Assembly (NCBI GenBank): GCA_964547525.1
Contig: CAZJOD010000080.1
Coordinates: forward strand, 1-16,871
Origin: CAZJOD01 sp964547525
GTDB lineage: Bacteria; Bacillota; Clostridia; JAAYHZ01
DNA: 16,871 bases
Reading direction: 5' to 3'
The notes beneath the pieces were generated by a model. That model saw only the letters and a program-made list of their open reading frames with translations, ran no database searches and was not told the origin of the DNA. Each line of letters starts with the position of its first letter. The first letter of the stretch is position 1. Position numbers and translations under genes: made by a program. Of the stretch, positions 1 to 7,087 are shown piece by piece.

Positions 1-518
1 ATATGTCTTATTGTACGGTATGATTCTTTAAGGGTAGCATATTCATCTTTATTCGGCTCCCAAGGTATAAAAAGATATTTAATACATTCTAGATCCTGTT
101 CATTATCAATCCAAGGTTCTATAAAGTTAAAAGACCAATCAGTAGAAAACGGTATGTCCTCTCCATGCACCAAATTGGCAGTATATTTTACAGCTGCACG
201 AACAGAACCGGCAGGAGTATCATATTGTTTATATAAAATATCACCTTCTTTCCAAACTTGCGACTTCACATCCGAATGTATTCTCCGAGTCGGAAATTCA
301 AAATTTACTATTTGTGAAATACCTAATTCTTCAACAATATATTTTATTCTTTTCTCGGGTTTAATATTTTGACTCCATGCGAAATTATATGTCTTGCCTC
401 CCCAAATCGCCTTTGGAGGGCAACAAAAATACACAACGCACGGAGAATAATCGGTTTCTTCATGCGATAATGCCGCAATTATCCTTTCTTTATGAGACAT
501 CAAACTGTTATTATACAT
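1..518 (-). CDS. Uroporphyrinogen decarboxylase-like (URO-D/MtaA fold) protein, 3' end missing
   Basis: Open from an ATG at 518 to the left edge, about 172 codons without a stop, so only the N-terminal half is present. An AAAGGAGT ribosome binding site lies at 528-536, a good distance from this ATG. A second in-frame ATG is at 500 but has no better site. The N-terminus (KERIIAALSHEETDY) matches the opening helix and 'H.EPDR.P' segment typical of URO-D-fold proteins. The later TPAGSVR matches their conserved 'TP.G..R' strand. In Clostridia most such paralogues are not haem enzymes but corrinoid- or methyl-transfer-related proteins of the MtaA/CmuA type, often next to regulators. The gene is divergent from an AraC-type regulator that probably controls it. 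Substrate is unknown, and the zinc ligands expected near the C-terminus lie outside the window. Confidence 0.75.
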   Translation of the reverse strand, partial: MYNNSLMSHKERIIAALSHEETDYSPCVVYFCCPPKAIWGGKTYNFAWSQNIKPEKRIKYIVEELGISQIVNFEFPTRRIHSDVKSQVWKEGDILYKQYDTPAGSVRAAVKYTANLVHGEDIPFSTDWSFNFIEPWIDNEQDLECIKYLFIPWEPNKDEYATLKESYRTIRH

Positions 519-597
519 AACTAATCCACTCCTTTTATACCAGTATACAATAGCCGTTTATCCTTAATATATTTTATATCGGAATACAAGCATATTC

Positions 598-633
598 ATT
601 GCATATATTGCCATTTAGATTGCAGATTTTGTC
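598..633. promoter_or_regulatory. Direct repeat, candidate AraC-type operator
   Basis: Two 15-base direct repeats, ATTGCATATATTGCC (598-612) and ATTGCAGATTTTGTC (619-633), agree at 12 of 15 positions. Their starts are 21 bp apart, which is two helical turns. AraC-family proteins typically bind two direct half-sites spaced this way through their two HTH motifs. The repeats lie in the divergent gap and the second overlaps the proposed -35 element of the AraC-type gene. Binding by that protein is inferred. Confidence 0.5.
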
Positions 634-648
634 ATATTATGATATGAT
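620..648 (+). promoter_or_regulatory. Promoter of the AraC-type gene
   Basis: TTGCAG at 620-625 and TATGAT at 643-648 are separated by 17 bp. TG at 640-641 forms an extended -10, which would offset the weak -35. The start codon lies 35 bp downstream of the -10. Confidence 0.45.
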
Positions 649-682
649 TAAAATATAAAATTTTTTAGAGGTCGCAATACAT

Positions 683-1540
683 ATGGAATTAGATGTTACT
701 GAATTATCAAAGCATATAATTTTCGAGCATACAAGAGAAGATTATTCCATTTATAAGATGAATTTTCACTTGCATAATAAGTTTGAAATATATTTTTTCA
801 TAAGGGGATCAGTTAATTATTTTATTGAAAAAAGTGTATACAGACTAAAATATGGAAATCTTCTAATAATGAATGATCATGAAATTCATCGTTCATGTCC
901 GGAAGACGGGGTTCCTTATGAAAGAATAATTATTCATTTTCATCCAAGTTTATTGAAATTTCTTTCAACAGAAAAATATGACCTTTCATCGTGTTTTTTA
1001 GACAGAGAGACAGGTAAAAATAATTTATTTCTGCTTAATGAAGCACAAATTAATACACTACTCGGGTTATTCTATAAAATGGAAGCCTTAGATGAGAAGA
1101 AATATTATTATGAACATATGAAATTTTCATATTTTATCGAAATACTTGTGTTTATTAATGAAATATTTAAAGACTCAATGCATAGGGAAGAAAATAATGT
1201 TATTTCATCAAAACTTAAGCCTATTCTCGATTATATTGATACAAATTTAGAACAAAATCTGTCCCTTGATCATTTGGTTGAAAAATTCTTTATAAATAAA
1301 TATTATCTAAGCAGATTATTTAAAAACACAACAGGTAGTAATTTAAACGACTATATACGATATAAAAGACTCTCTCGTGCCAAATCGTTGTTAGCTGAAG
1401 GAAGAGATGTAACTGAAACATGCGTTTTATCAGGATTTAACGATTATTCTCATTTTATAAGAACTTTTCGTAATACTGTCGGTGTTTCACCCGGGAAATA
1501 TCGAAAAACATTAATATATCCGTCTCATGATGAAACATAA
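683..1540 (+). CDS. AraC-family transcriptional regulator (cupin sensor plus AraC HTH)
   Basis: A 285-residue protein of normal family length. Residues about 28-90 form a cupin-like N-terminal sensor: an HxxxEIYFFIRG strand, then a GNLLIMNDHEIHR strand, the usual 'H..yElyy...G...y.....y.l..Gdlllin...iH' pattern of AraC regulators that sense small molecules. Residues about 175-275 carry the two AraC helix-turn-helix motifs. HTH1 (193-218) includes LSLDHLVEKF and YLSRLFKNTTG. HTH2 (243-275) includes SGFNDYSHFIRTFRNTVGVSPGKYR, close to the family signature. The ATG at 683 has an AGAGGT site about ten bases upstream. The gene is divergent from the URO-D-like gene and a strong hairpin follows its stop. 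A role as local regulator of the URO-D-like gene, and of itself, is inferred from position and from the paired repeats at 598-633. The inducer is unknown. Confidence 0.93.
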   Translation: MELDVTELSKHIIFEHTREDYSIYKMNFHLHNKFEIYFFIRGSVNYFIEKSVYRLKYGNLLIMNDHEIHRSCPEDGVPYERIIIHFHPSLLKFLSTEKYDLSSCFLDRETGKNNLFLLNEAQINTLLGLFYKMEALDEKKYYYEHMKFSYFIEILVFINEIFKDSMHREENNVISSKLKPILDYIDTNLEQNLSLDHLVEKFFINKYYLSRLFKNTTGSNLNDYIRYKRLSRAKSLLAEGRDVTETCVLSGFNDYSHFIRTFRNTVGVSPGKYRKTLIYPSHDET

Positions 1541-1607
1541 ATTATACTTACATATAAGAATTATTAAACTGGTTAAAAAGAAAGAAGCAATGATGTCTAT
1601 TATAATT

Positions 1608-1653
1608 AAAAAAACTAAAACCACAGTTTTTATACTGTAGTTTTAGTTTTTTT
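1608..1653. terminator. Bidirectional intrinsic terminator
   Basis: Arms 1608-1626 and 1635-1653 form a 19-bp stem with one mismatch around an 8-base loop. The outer stem is A7/T7, so each strand reads as a hairpin followed by a U tract. It lies between the convergent AraC-type gene and the secreted-protein gene and can end both transcripts. Confidence 0.85.
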
Positions 1654-1718
1654 AACCGTTTTTCATTATAAATCTATAATATGATTAATTGCAACAACTC
1701 AAAAACATTCAAATTAAA

Positions 1719-3980
1719 CTATTGACCGGCAGCACTGTTTTGAAATACAACAGGGCTGTTTAAAGGTGTTATTAAGGGATCTACCATCGGATTTAAATAC
1801 TGTCGTTCCATCGGTTTTTGAATATTTACCGGTGATTCCGGTGGCACCAGGTTTTCTGTGTGTAATATAACTATAGATTCTGATATGGTAATTCCTTTGT
1901 ATGTTATACTGACAACAATGGATTGTGTAACCAATTCGTGTCTGGGCGGTCTTACGGCTTCCTCACATAAAAAACCGCTTGATGATGTCAAAGGACGATA
2001 ATTACGTATAGTACTCTCACCATAATATGGAAGTGGACTCTCGGTATATTCCTTTACTGTCAGATTTAAAGTATTACGCTGTGCTGTTGAGATTTTAACT
2101 TTACAATCACCTATATATGGTTTATCACCGTTAATGTTTTGTATCGTTGCATAAGTTCCGTTATTATCCGCTTTGAGATTTATCCTTAAAGGCAAGTTGG
2201 CTGATACTGTTGAAGAAATTTTCTCCAGACCTTCATATGTTATTTTGGCAGTTACATTGTCGTTTCCGTTTAATACCACATTGCATGTAAATAAACCGTC
2301 TGTGCATTGTGCTGTAAATGTTTTATTTGAGATATTTTGCATAACGGTGTTCTTTCCGGTTCCGCCCAAATTTGTAGCAACAACTTTTTCCGTCACTGTT
2401 TGTACGACTACTGTTACAGGTCCGGTATACTTTGGAGAAACCATTCCGGTAATGACATCATTAAACGCATCAACCATAGTTACATAGACAACAAAAGGAA
2501 TTGTAGCACTTAACTGTTCGGATTTATATGTCTTACCATTATCTTTTATTTCCACCCAAACATTGTCGGTTCCTAAGATTGGTTTTTTACATGAAAAGTA
2601 ACCATCGCTGCATTGTATGATGTATTGATTAAGTTTACCGGATTTGTTTTTTACAAATACAGTCAAAGTTCCGGTATAGTTTTTACCTTGTTTTAATATA
2701 TTCCCCTCAACCATATTTTCATAAGCACAAACCTTGGTTATTTGAATGTTAAACACTTTATCCAGTTCTTTGGAGGTTTTTGTATAGATTGGCCAGCGGT
2801 CTTCATAGATTGTGTAAGGCTCATCGAAGATCCATCCCACAATTTTAAAGAAAGCATCAACATTTGTTGTAACTCCACCGGTAGACTGTTTTGCAACTTC
2901 CGCCTCTAAACCTAGCCATAAGCTCAAATCCAGCAAATTATATCCTAATACGGTTATTCCGGCTGACGGAACAACAGCGGCTCTTGTTTTTATATATGCA
3001 TCATATGACGCCGATACATTAAATGTGTTATCAATATCACAGTCATATCTAACATCATAAGGTATAATACCCCATGTTAGTTTTCCATCCATACTTGTTT
3101 TTATATCGACTCCTTGTTCAACTTCCACTAAAACGGTTATTTTGCCGTCGACACCTAAAACTAAATAAATTCCGCAATAAACTTTACCGATAACAAACGG
3201 CACCTCAAAGCCACCTATTAACACTTTTATTTCTTCTTTTAATGTAACAGTTCCTGTTATCTCAATATTAGCGTATTCCGATGCCTCAAAAGAAATTTTA
3301 AATTTGTCGTTCCATTTAAAATTTGCAATTATTGTCGGTTTGGTCAGCATTATTTCTCCTGTGGCTGTTACAACTATTGCACCCGAATCCGAAGATTTTT
3401 CAAAAAGAAACAAATCATTAAATTTATATTTAAAAGCATATTCGTGCCGGACTTCATTTGTCGAAGACTTTGTACCGGTCTGATCGGAAGATTTAGTTTG
3501 TTCTTTTTCAAATTTTTGAGTTTCATACTTTATGTTTTTAATATTTAATGACTTGTCTATGTTTCCGGGAGTGAGTTCCAGTGATTGTTCAGGAATATTT
3601 AGATCCTCCAGTATATCTTCCAAATCGGCGAAACTTATATCCGCTATATTCACTCCTTTGTCTTTTTTGATATCCGATTCAAGTTGAAATGCCACTTTGC
3701 TTTTCATATCCACATAAATCTTACCTTTTTGTGGATTGAATCCTTTTGTATCCTTGAACATAAATTTGTAACCATCTTCTGAATATGATATATTTACACC
3801 GGTGGGGATAGGTTCTACATTCGGTTTAAATTTGTAGGTGACACCTTGTAATTGTACACCGGCAACGTTTTCTTCTGTGGCTGCCATTCCGGTTATCCCA
3901 CCCGGAACCATCTGAACCAACAGAAATATGCTTAAAAGTATGTGGAACAAATACTTTTTCTTAAAAGTTCCTATTTTCAT
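1719..3980 (-). CDS. Large secreted protein of unknown function with three C-terminal beta-rich repeats
   Basis: A 753-residue protein starting at an ATG with a strong AAGGAGGT site. Residues 1-34 form a signal peptide: KKKY, a hydrophobic core about 11-30, and a likely cleavage site after GMAA. No lipobox, LPXTG, SLH or other wall-anchoring motif is seen, so it is probably released or held non-covalently. Residues about 40-400 are beta-rich with no recognised domain. A charged, Ser/Thr/Lys-rich stretch at about 151-180 looks like a linker. Residues about 408-496, 497-598 and 599-706 look like three diverged copies of one unit: a YTG..TV-type strand, then a C.DG.F.C turn, then a GNDNV..KI strand and a closing strand ending in LP. 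Copies 1 and 2 keep a Cys pair (C457/C464, C559/C566), while copy 3 keeps only the second (C672). This resembles bacterial Ig-like or carboxypeptidase-regulatory-like sandwiches. The tail after about 710 is proline-rich. It is convergent with the AraC-type gene. I do not recognise the family. Confidence 0.85.
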   Translation of the reverse strand: MKIGTFKKKYLFHILLSIFLLVQMVPGGITGMAATEENVAGVQLQGVTYKFKPNVEPIPTGVNISYSEDGYKFMFKDTKGFNPQKGKIYVDMKSKVAFQLESDIKKDKGVNIADISFADLEDILEDLNIPEQSLELTPGNIDKSLNIKNIKYETQKFEKEQTKSSDQTGTKSSTNEVRHEYAFKYKFNDLFLFEKSSDSGAIVVTATGEIMLTKPTIIANFKWNDKFKISFEASEYANIEITGTVTLKEEIKVLIGGFEVPFVIGKVYCGIYLVLGVDGKITVLVEVEQGVDIKTSMDGKLTWGIIPYDVRYDCDIDNTFNVSASYDAYIKTRAAVVPSAGITVLGYNLLDLSLWLGLEAEVAKQSTGGVTTNVDAFFKIVGWIFDEPYTIYEDRWPIYTKTSKELDKVFNIQITKVCAYENMVEGNILKQGKNYTGTLTVFVKNKSGKLNQYIIQCSDGYFSCKKPILGTDNVWVEIKDNGKTYKSEQLSATIPFVVYVTMVDAFNDVITGMVSPKYTGPVTVVVQTVTEKVVATNLGGTGKNTVMQNISNKTFTAQCTDGLFTCNVVLNGNDNVTAKITYEGLEKISSTVSANLPLRINLKADNNGTYATIQNINGDKPYIGDCKVKISTAQRNTLNLTVKEYTESPLPYYGESTIRNYRPLTSSSGFLCEEAVRPPRHELVTQSIVVSITYKGITISESIVILHTENLVPPESPVNIQKPMERQYLNPMVDPLITPLNSPVVFQNSAAGQ

Positions 3981-4166
3981 TTTTAACCTCCTTATTCTGC
4001 CTTCATAGTGTTAAATCACAGATGTATATAAATCGAGACATTTTATATTGTCATTATATGTATATAAACTGACACACGCACTACCGTTTTATAAGGTTTT
4101 AGACAGTTTGTATGCCGGTAGTTTATCACTTGATTATTTAATATATAATTAGATTGTTTTAATTGT

Positions 4167-4544
4167 TCAGGTCGGTTCGTCATTCTTTATCCATGGATAC
4201 CATAGAAATTGAAGGTTTCCTTGAAGTAAAACATCTCCCATAAGATGTAAAGAATAACCGAAAATAAACCCTAATCCTATTCTTTCATGGAATAAAAAAA
4301 TAACTGACGATGTTACCAGTAAAAAATAAACTGAATGGAGATAGTGGCGCTTTCTAAAAATCGCCCAACATGGGAAAAACGAATCCGGATTACCAATTAT
4401 ATTGGTATCGGGAAATAAAGAACCTAAAATTACACCTATGGAAACCCATAAAGATCCGGGGAAACGAATCCCCGTCGTAACTCTTATCAAAAGTAAAAGA
4501 AATAAATTTATAATTGCATATGATATACCGCTGAATATACCCAC
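4167..4544 (-). CDS. Short membrane protein resembling YdjM-type 'metal-dependent hydrolase' (DUF457-like)
   Basis: A 125-residue, mostly hydrophobic protein. Three features recall the YdjM/DUF457 family. A GSLFPDTN segment (D46) sits where the family has 'LPDID'. RHYLHS (H67, H70) sits where it has 'HRG.THS'. GYSLHLMGDVL (H100, D104) followed by LWYPW sits where it has 'GYLSH...D......LWP'. Hydrophobic segments lie at about 8-21, 33-45, 72-84 and 90-106. It is shorter than typical members (often 150-200), lacks the usual N-terminal His, and the first His of the central motif is Lys (K65), so metal binding is uncertain. The only upstream start is a GTG at 4544, three codons after a stop, and the AAAGGA before it is too close for an ideal site. 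The N-terminus could therefore be truncated. It lies 186 bp upstream of the secreted-protein gene on the same strand. The function of the family is poorly defined. Confidence 0.6.
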   Translation of the reverse strand: MGIFSGISYAIINLFLLLLIRVTTGIRFPGSLWVSIGVILGSLFPDTNIIGNPDSFFPCWAIFRKRHYLHSVYFLLVTSSVIFLFHERIGLGFIFGYSLHLMGDVLLQGNLQFLWYPWIKNDEPT

Positions 4545-4864
4545 ATCCTTTGCCTAACTCAAGTTCAATAAAAAACTCATATTTTAATTATTACCTGTCA
4601 AAGAGAAAGTAACAGCCTTCATTTGTGAAAAATAAGTTTGGTTTATATATGATTTTACTGCAATACTACATCAATAAAATTTTCTATAAAAATAATATAA
4701 AACTCTACTGCATAAACTTTGTTTAATTACAATAAACGATCATACATAGAATCGAAGAACCATATGCCGAGACATTGAAAATTCGAATCAAACCTTATTG
4801 ATTTCAACACCGGTTCACATTAAGTGAGTTATTGACTATTAGTTTAAAAATTTATAAATTACCT
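4545..4864. other. Intergenic region without recognisable genes
   Basis: About 320 very AT-rich bases between the YdjM-like gene and the promoter of the GntR operon. I see no open frame with a ribosome binding site, no tRNA cloverleaf and no convincing terminator. It presumably holds the promoter of the minus-strand gene; a TTGACA-like hexamer reads on the minus strand near 4600 but has no well-spaced -10. Confidence 0.5.
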
Positions 4865-4865
4865 C

Positions 4866-4894
4866 TTGACATATAATTGTATGAGTTATATAGT
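4866..4894 (+). promoter_or_regulatory. Sigma-A promoter of the GntR-ABC operon
   Basis: A perfect TTGACA at 4866-4871 and TATAGT (5 of 6) at 4889-4894 are separated by 17 bp. This is the best promoter upstream of the operon. Its -10 lies inside the first copy of the 12-bp repeat, so a protein bound there would block transcription. Confidence 0.8.
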
Positions 4895-4919
4895 TAGTTA
4901 TATAGTTAGTTATATAAGT
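4884..4919. repeat. Three tandem 12-bp repeats, candidate GntR operator
   Basis: AGTTATATAGTT occurs at 4884-4895 and 4896-4907, and AGTTATATAAGT at 4908-4919. The repeats start inside the -10 and continue past the expected transcription start. A 12-bp period is close to one helical turn, so successive copies face similar sides of the DNA. GntR/YtrA regulators commonly repress their own operons from sites in this place. Binding is inferred. Confidence 0.65.
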
Positions 4920-4964
4920 AATTAACCAAATAACCAATTAACGAAATGTCAGGAGTGAATATTA

Positions 4965-5333
4965 TTGTTTTTAGACTTTACATCCGATATACCTATATAC
5001 CTACAGATAGCACAAGCTATTGAAGACGATATTATTAAAGGTATATTCGAGGAAGAGACACAAGTACCGTCTACAACAGAAATTTCAATATCATATAAAA
5101 TTAATCCTGCGACAGTGGCAAAAGGTTTTAATTTGCTTGTAGACGAAGGGATTATATATAAGAAGAGGGGTGTCGGTATGTTTGTCTGTGAAGGTGCGAA
5201 AGACCACTTAGTACAAAAAAGGAAAGAAAATTTTTTTGATAACTATGTTAAATTGTTACTTAACGAAGCGAAAAAACTCGGTATTACCGTAGATGAAGTA
5301 ATAAAAATGATTGAAGGGGGAAATTGTTTGTGA
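4965..5333 (+). CDS. GntR-family transcriptional repressor, YtrA subfamily
   Basis: A 122-residue protein, the usual size of YtrA-type regulators. These carry a winged helix and only a short C-terminal dimerising helix region. Residues about 8-76 form the winged helix: DIPIYLQIAQAIEDDI at the start, then VPSTTEISISYKINPATVAKGFNLL as the recognition HTH, then EGIIYKKRGVGMFV as the wing. These match the GntR pattern 'P.Y.Qi...i...I..G....G..lPS...la....vn..Tv..a...L...G.i....g.G.fV'. Residues about 80-118 are helical. The start is a TTG at 4965 with AGGAG nine bases upstream; no ATG or GTG is available in frame. The stop overlaps the start of the ABC ATPase gene, so the two are translationally coupled. 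In Bacillus subtilis YtrA represses the ytr ABC operon and responds to some cell-wall antibiotics. Whether this one senses the same stress is unknown. Confidence 0.93.
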   Translation: MFLDFTSDIPIYLQIAQAIEDDIIKGIFEEETQVPSTTEISISYKINPATVAKGFNLLVDEGIIYKKRGVGMFVCEGAKDHLVQKRKENFFDNYVKLLLNEAKKLGITVDEVIKMIEGGNCL

Positions 5334-6223
5334 ATATAAGTTTTAGTGGAGTTACTAAAAATTATTCAACCATATGCGCTCTGGACAATATATCATTAAC
5401 ATTAGAATCTAACAAGATATATGGTTTGTTCGGAAGAAACGGAGCAGGAAAAACAACATTGTTAAATTTAACTACCAACAGAATTTTTCCGACAGCAGGT
5501 GATATTTATGTGGATGGTAAAAATATTAAACGACATGAAGATGTGGTTGATAACATCTATTATACAGGTGAGAGCGATCTTTATCCGGAGGGATTCACTA
5601 TTAAGAATGTATTTAAGTGGACCGGTGAATTTTTCAAAAATTTTGATATGAAATACGCATATGAGTTATGTAATAAATTCGGATTGGACATAAATAAAAG
5701 AGTTAAATCGTTATCCACCGGATATAATTCAATTTCTAAAATAATTACCGCAATTTCTACAAATGCTGACATACTTCTTTTCGATGAACCTGTTTTAGGT
5801 TTGGATGCATACCATCGAGATTTGTTTTACAAAGAACTACTGGCAAATTACTTAAAAAAGCCTAAAACTATTGTTTTGTCAACCCATATAATTGATGAAA
5901 TAGTTGAAATTTTAAACGATGTTATAATTCTAAAAAATAAAAAGATTGCAATACAAGATAGTGTTGAGAATTTGTTAAATTCAGCGTATTGCGTGTCAGG
6001 AGGAGCTAAAGAGGTAAAAGAATATATACTTAATAAAAAATGTATTCATATTGAATACTTATCTTCTTATGCGATGTCAACTGTAATCGAGAAAATATCG
6101 GAACAAGATAAGAAAAGTGCATCAGAACTCGGACTTGACATAACTAAAGTCGAGTTACAGAAACTGTTTATATACTTAACTAATGACGGAGGGATGTATC
6201 ATGAAGACAATCAAGTGGTGTAA
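5330..6223 (+). CDS. ABC transporter ATP-binding protein (YtrB-like)
   Basis: A 297-residue cytoplasmic ATPase. Counting from the GTG at 5330: Walker A GRNGAGKTT at 35-43, Walker B DILLFDEP at 147-154 with catalytic Glu 153, D-loop LGLDA after it, and H-loop His 186 in STHIIDE. The ABC signature is LSTGYN (128-133) instead of LSGGQ, a loosened form often seen in YtrB-like and other GntR-linked ATPases. The C-terminal 90 residues are an accessory region typical of exporters. The GTG is preferred because it overlaps the regulator's stop and sits nine bases after GAAGGGGG (5313-5320). An in-frame TTG at 5324 would be only three bases from that site. The 3' end overlaps the permease gene by 23 bases. 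It should power the permease encoded next. Substrate is unknown; export or stress relief is more likely than import because there is no binding protein. Confidence 0.93.
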   Translation: MNISFSGVTKNYSTICALDNISLTLESNKIYGLFGRNGAGKTTLLNLTTNRIFPTAGDIYVDGKNIKRHEDVVDNIYYTGESDLYPEGFTIKNVFKWTGEFFKNFDMKYAYELCNKFGLDINKRVKSLSTGYNSISKIITAISTNADILLFDEPVLGLDAYHRDLFYKELLANYLKKPKTIVLSTHIIDEIVEILNDVIILKNKKIAIQDSVENLLNSAYCVSGGAKEVKEYILNKKCIHIEYLSSYAMSTVIEKISEQDKKSASELGLDITKVELQKLFIYLTNDGGMYHEDNQVV

Positions 6224-6965
6224 GTATAATACTTTGCGATTATTGGACACAGTAAAAATATATTATTTTATATTTATATTTGTATTAAAGTTTTTAGTTG
6301 CTGTGAGTTATAACAGTAGAGGAAGTATGAGTTCTTCCGGACTTGAGTTTGCAACTGTAGTTTTCCTATTTATTGCAGGATTGAACTCATTTACAAATAA
6401 TTTTAGGTTTTCTCAAGCAAACAGTTTATCAAGATATGTTTTCTTTAAAGGTACCGTTTTAAGTATTCTACCTATAGCATTTATAATGTCTGTAACCGAT
6501 TTTTTTATAAACAGAATATATAATATTTTTGTTCCTTGCCCTACGAACTACGATATGATATATACATCATATCGTATTACCGGAATGTATGATTGGTTGA
6601 CAAACGAGTTTGTTTGGGTGCAATCCAACGAATTTCAAGTTATTCTAGGAACAATATTGTGGCAGTTCGCAATATATGTGGCTGTGTTTTTAACAGGCTT
6701 ATTAATTACATTAATTTACTATAGAAGTTCAAAGATAATGAAATTTATAGTAACTGCAATACCGATTATTATATTTATGTTTTTTCGAAATATTTATAAT
6801 ATGTTATCGGAAGGATTTATAGCATATTTCAAAAGTTTTATAACGTTCATATTCGGCTGGGAAAGTAGAAACCCATATGCAGCTACGGTAACGTTTTTAG
6901 TTTACAGTATGATACTAACCGTCTGTTTATATGCATTAATCAGAAAAGCCGTTATAAAAAACTAA
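6201..6965 (+). CDS. ABC transporter permease, six membrane helices
   Basis: A 254-residue integral membrane protein. Hydrophobic segments lie at about 18-36, 48-62, 84-105, 137-162, 170-187 and 230-248, giving six helices with a positively charged N-terminus (MKTIKWCKYN). The loop after helix 2 (NSFTNNFRFSQANSLSRYVFFKG) resembles the cytoplasmic coupling segment of ABC-2-type permeases of GntR-linked operons ('..NFNF.L.NGISRK..F.'). The start is the ATG at 6201, seven bases after GGAGGG (6188-6193). The earlier ATG at 6183 would place that site inside the coding sequence. It overlaps the ATPase gene and is the last gene of the operon. With a single permease gene the transporter would be a homodimer of half-transporters plus two ATPases. 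Sequence similarity is too weak by eye to name a substrate. Confidence 0.8.
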   Translation: MKTIKWCKYNTLRLLDTVKIYYFIFIFVLKFLVAVSYNSRGSMSSSGLEFATVVFLFIAGLNSFTNNFRFSQANSLSRYVFFKGTVLSILPIAFIMSVTDFFINRIYNIFVPCPTNYDMIYTSYRITGMYDWLTNEFVWVQSNEFQVILGTILWQFAIYVAVFLTGLLITLIYYRSSKIMKFIVTAIPIIIFMFFRNIYNMLSEGFIAYFKSFITFIFGWESRNPYAATVTFLVYSMILTVCLYALIRKAVIKN

Positions 6966-7061
6966 GTCGTAACATATTTATTCGTAAACATTATAATACC
7001 AGTCAAATAGAACCGGTTAGTAATTAAGGTGAATTATAAAAAATTCCTTCCATATGAAAGA

Positions 7062-7081
7062 ACGGGGGTATATACCCCCGT
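7062..7081. terminator. Perfect 20-bp palindrome, probable bidirectional terminator
   Basis: ACGGGGGT (7062-7069), loop ATAT, ACCCCCGT (7074-7081): an 8-bp GC-rich stem with no mismatch. It is followed by a T-rich stretch on the plus strand and a shorter one on the minus strand. It sits between the convergent permease and Gfo/Idh/MocA genes, seven bases past the latter's stop. Confidence 0.75.
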
Positions 7082-7087
7082 ATATTT

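Noticed and set aside
154..372. 72-codon plus-strand open frame at the left end
   Set aside because: Antisense to the URO-D-like gene, which has a ribosome binding site and recognisable motifs.
4748..4800. A tRNA-like fragment suggested by TTCGAATC-type strings
   Set aside because: No acceptor stem, anticodon arm or D arm can be built around it.
4884..4919. Short tandem repeats read as a possible CRISPR array
   Set aside because: The units are only 12 bp with no spacers and sit on a promoter; an operator explains them better.
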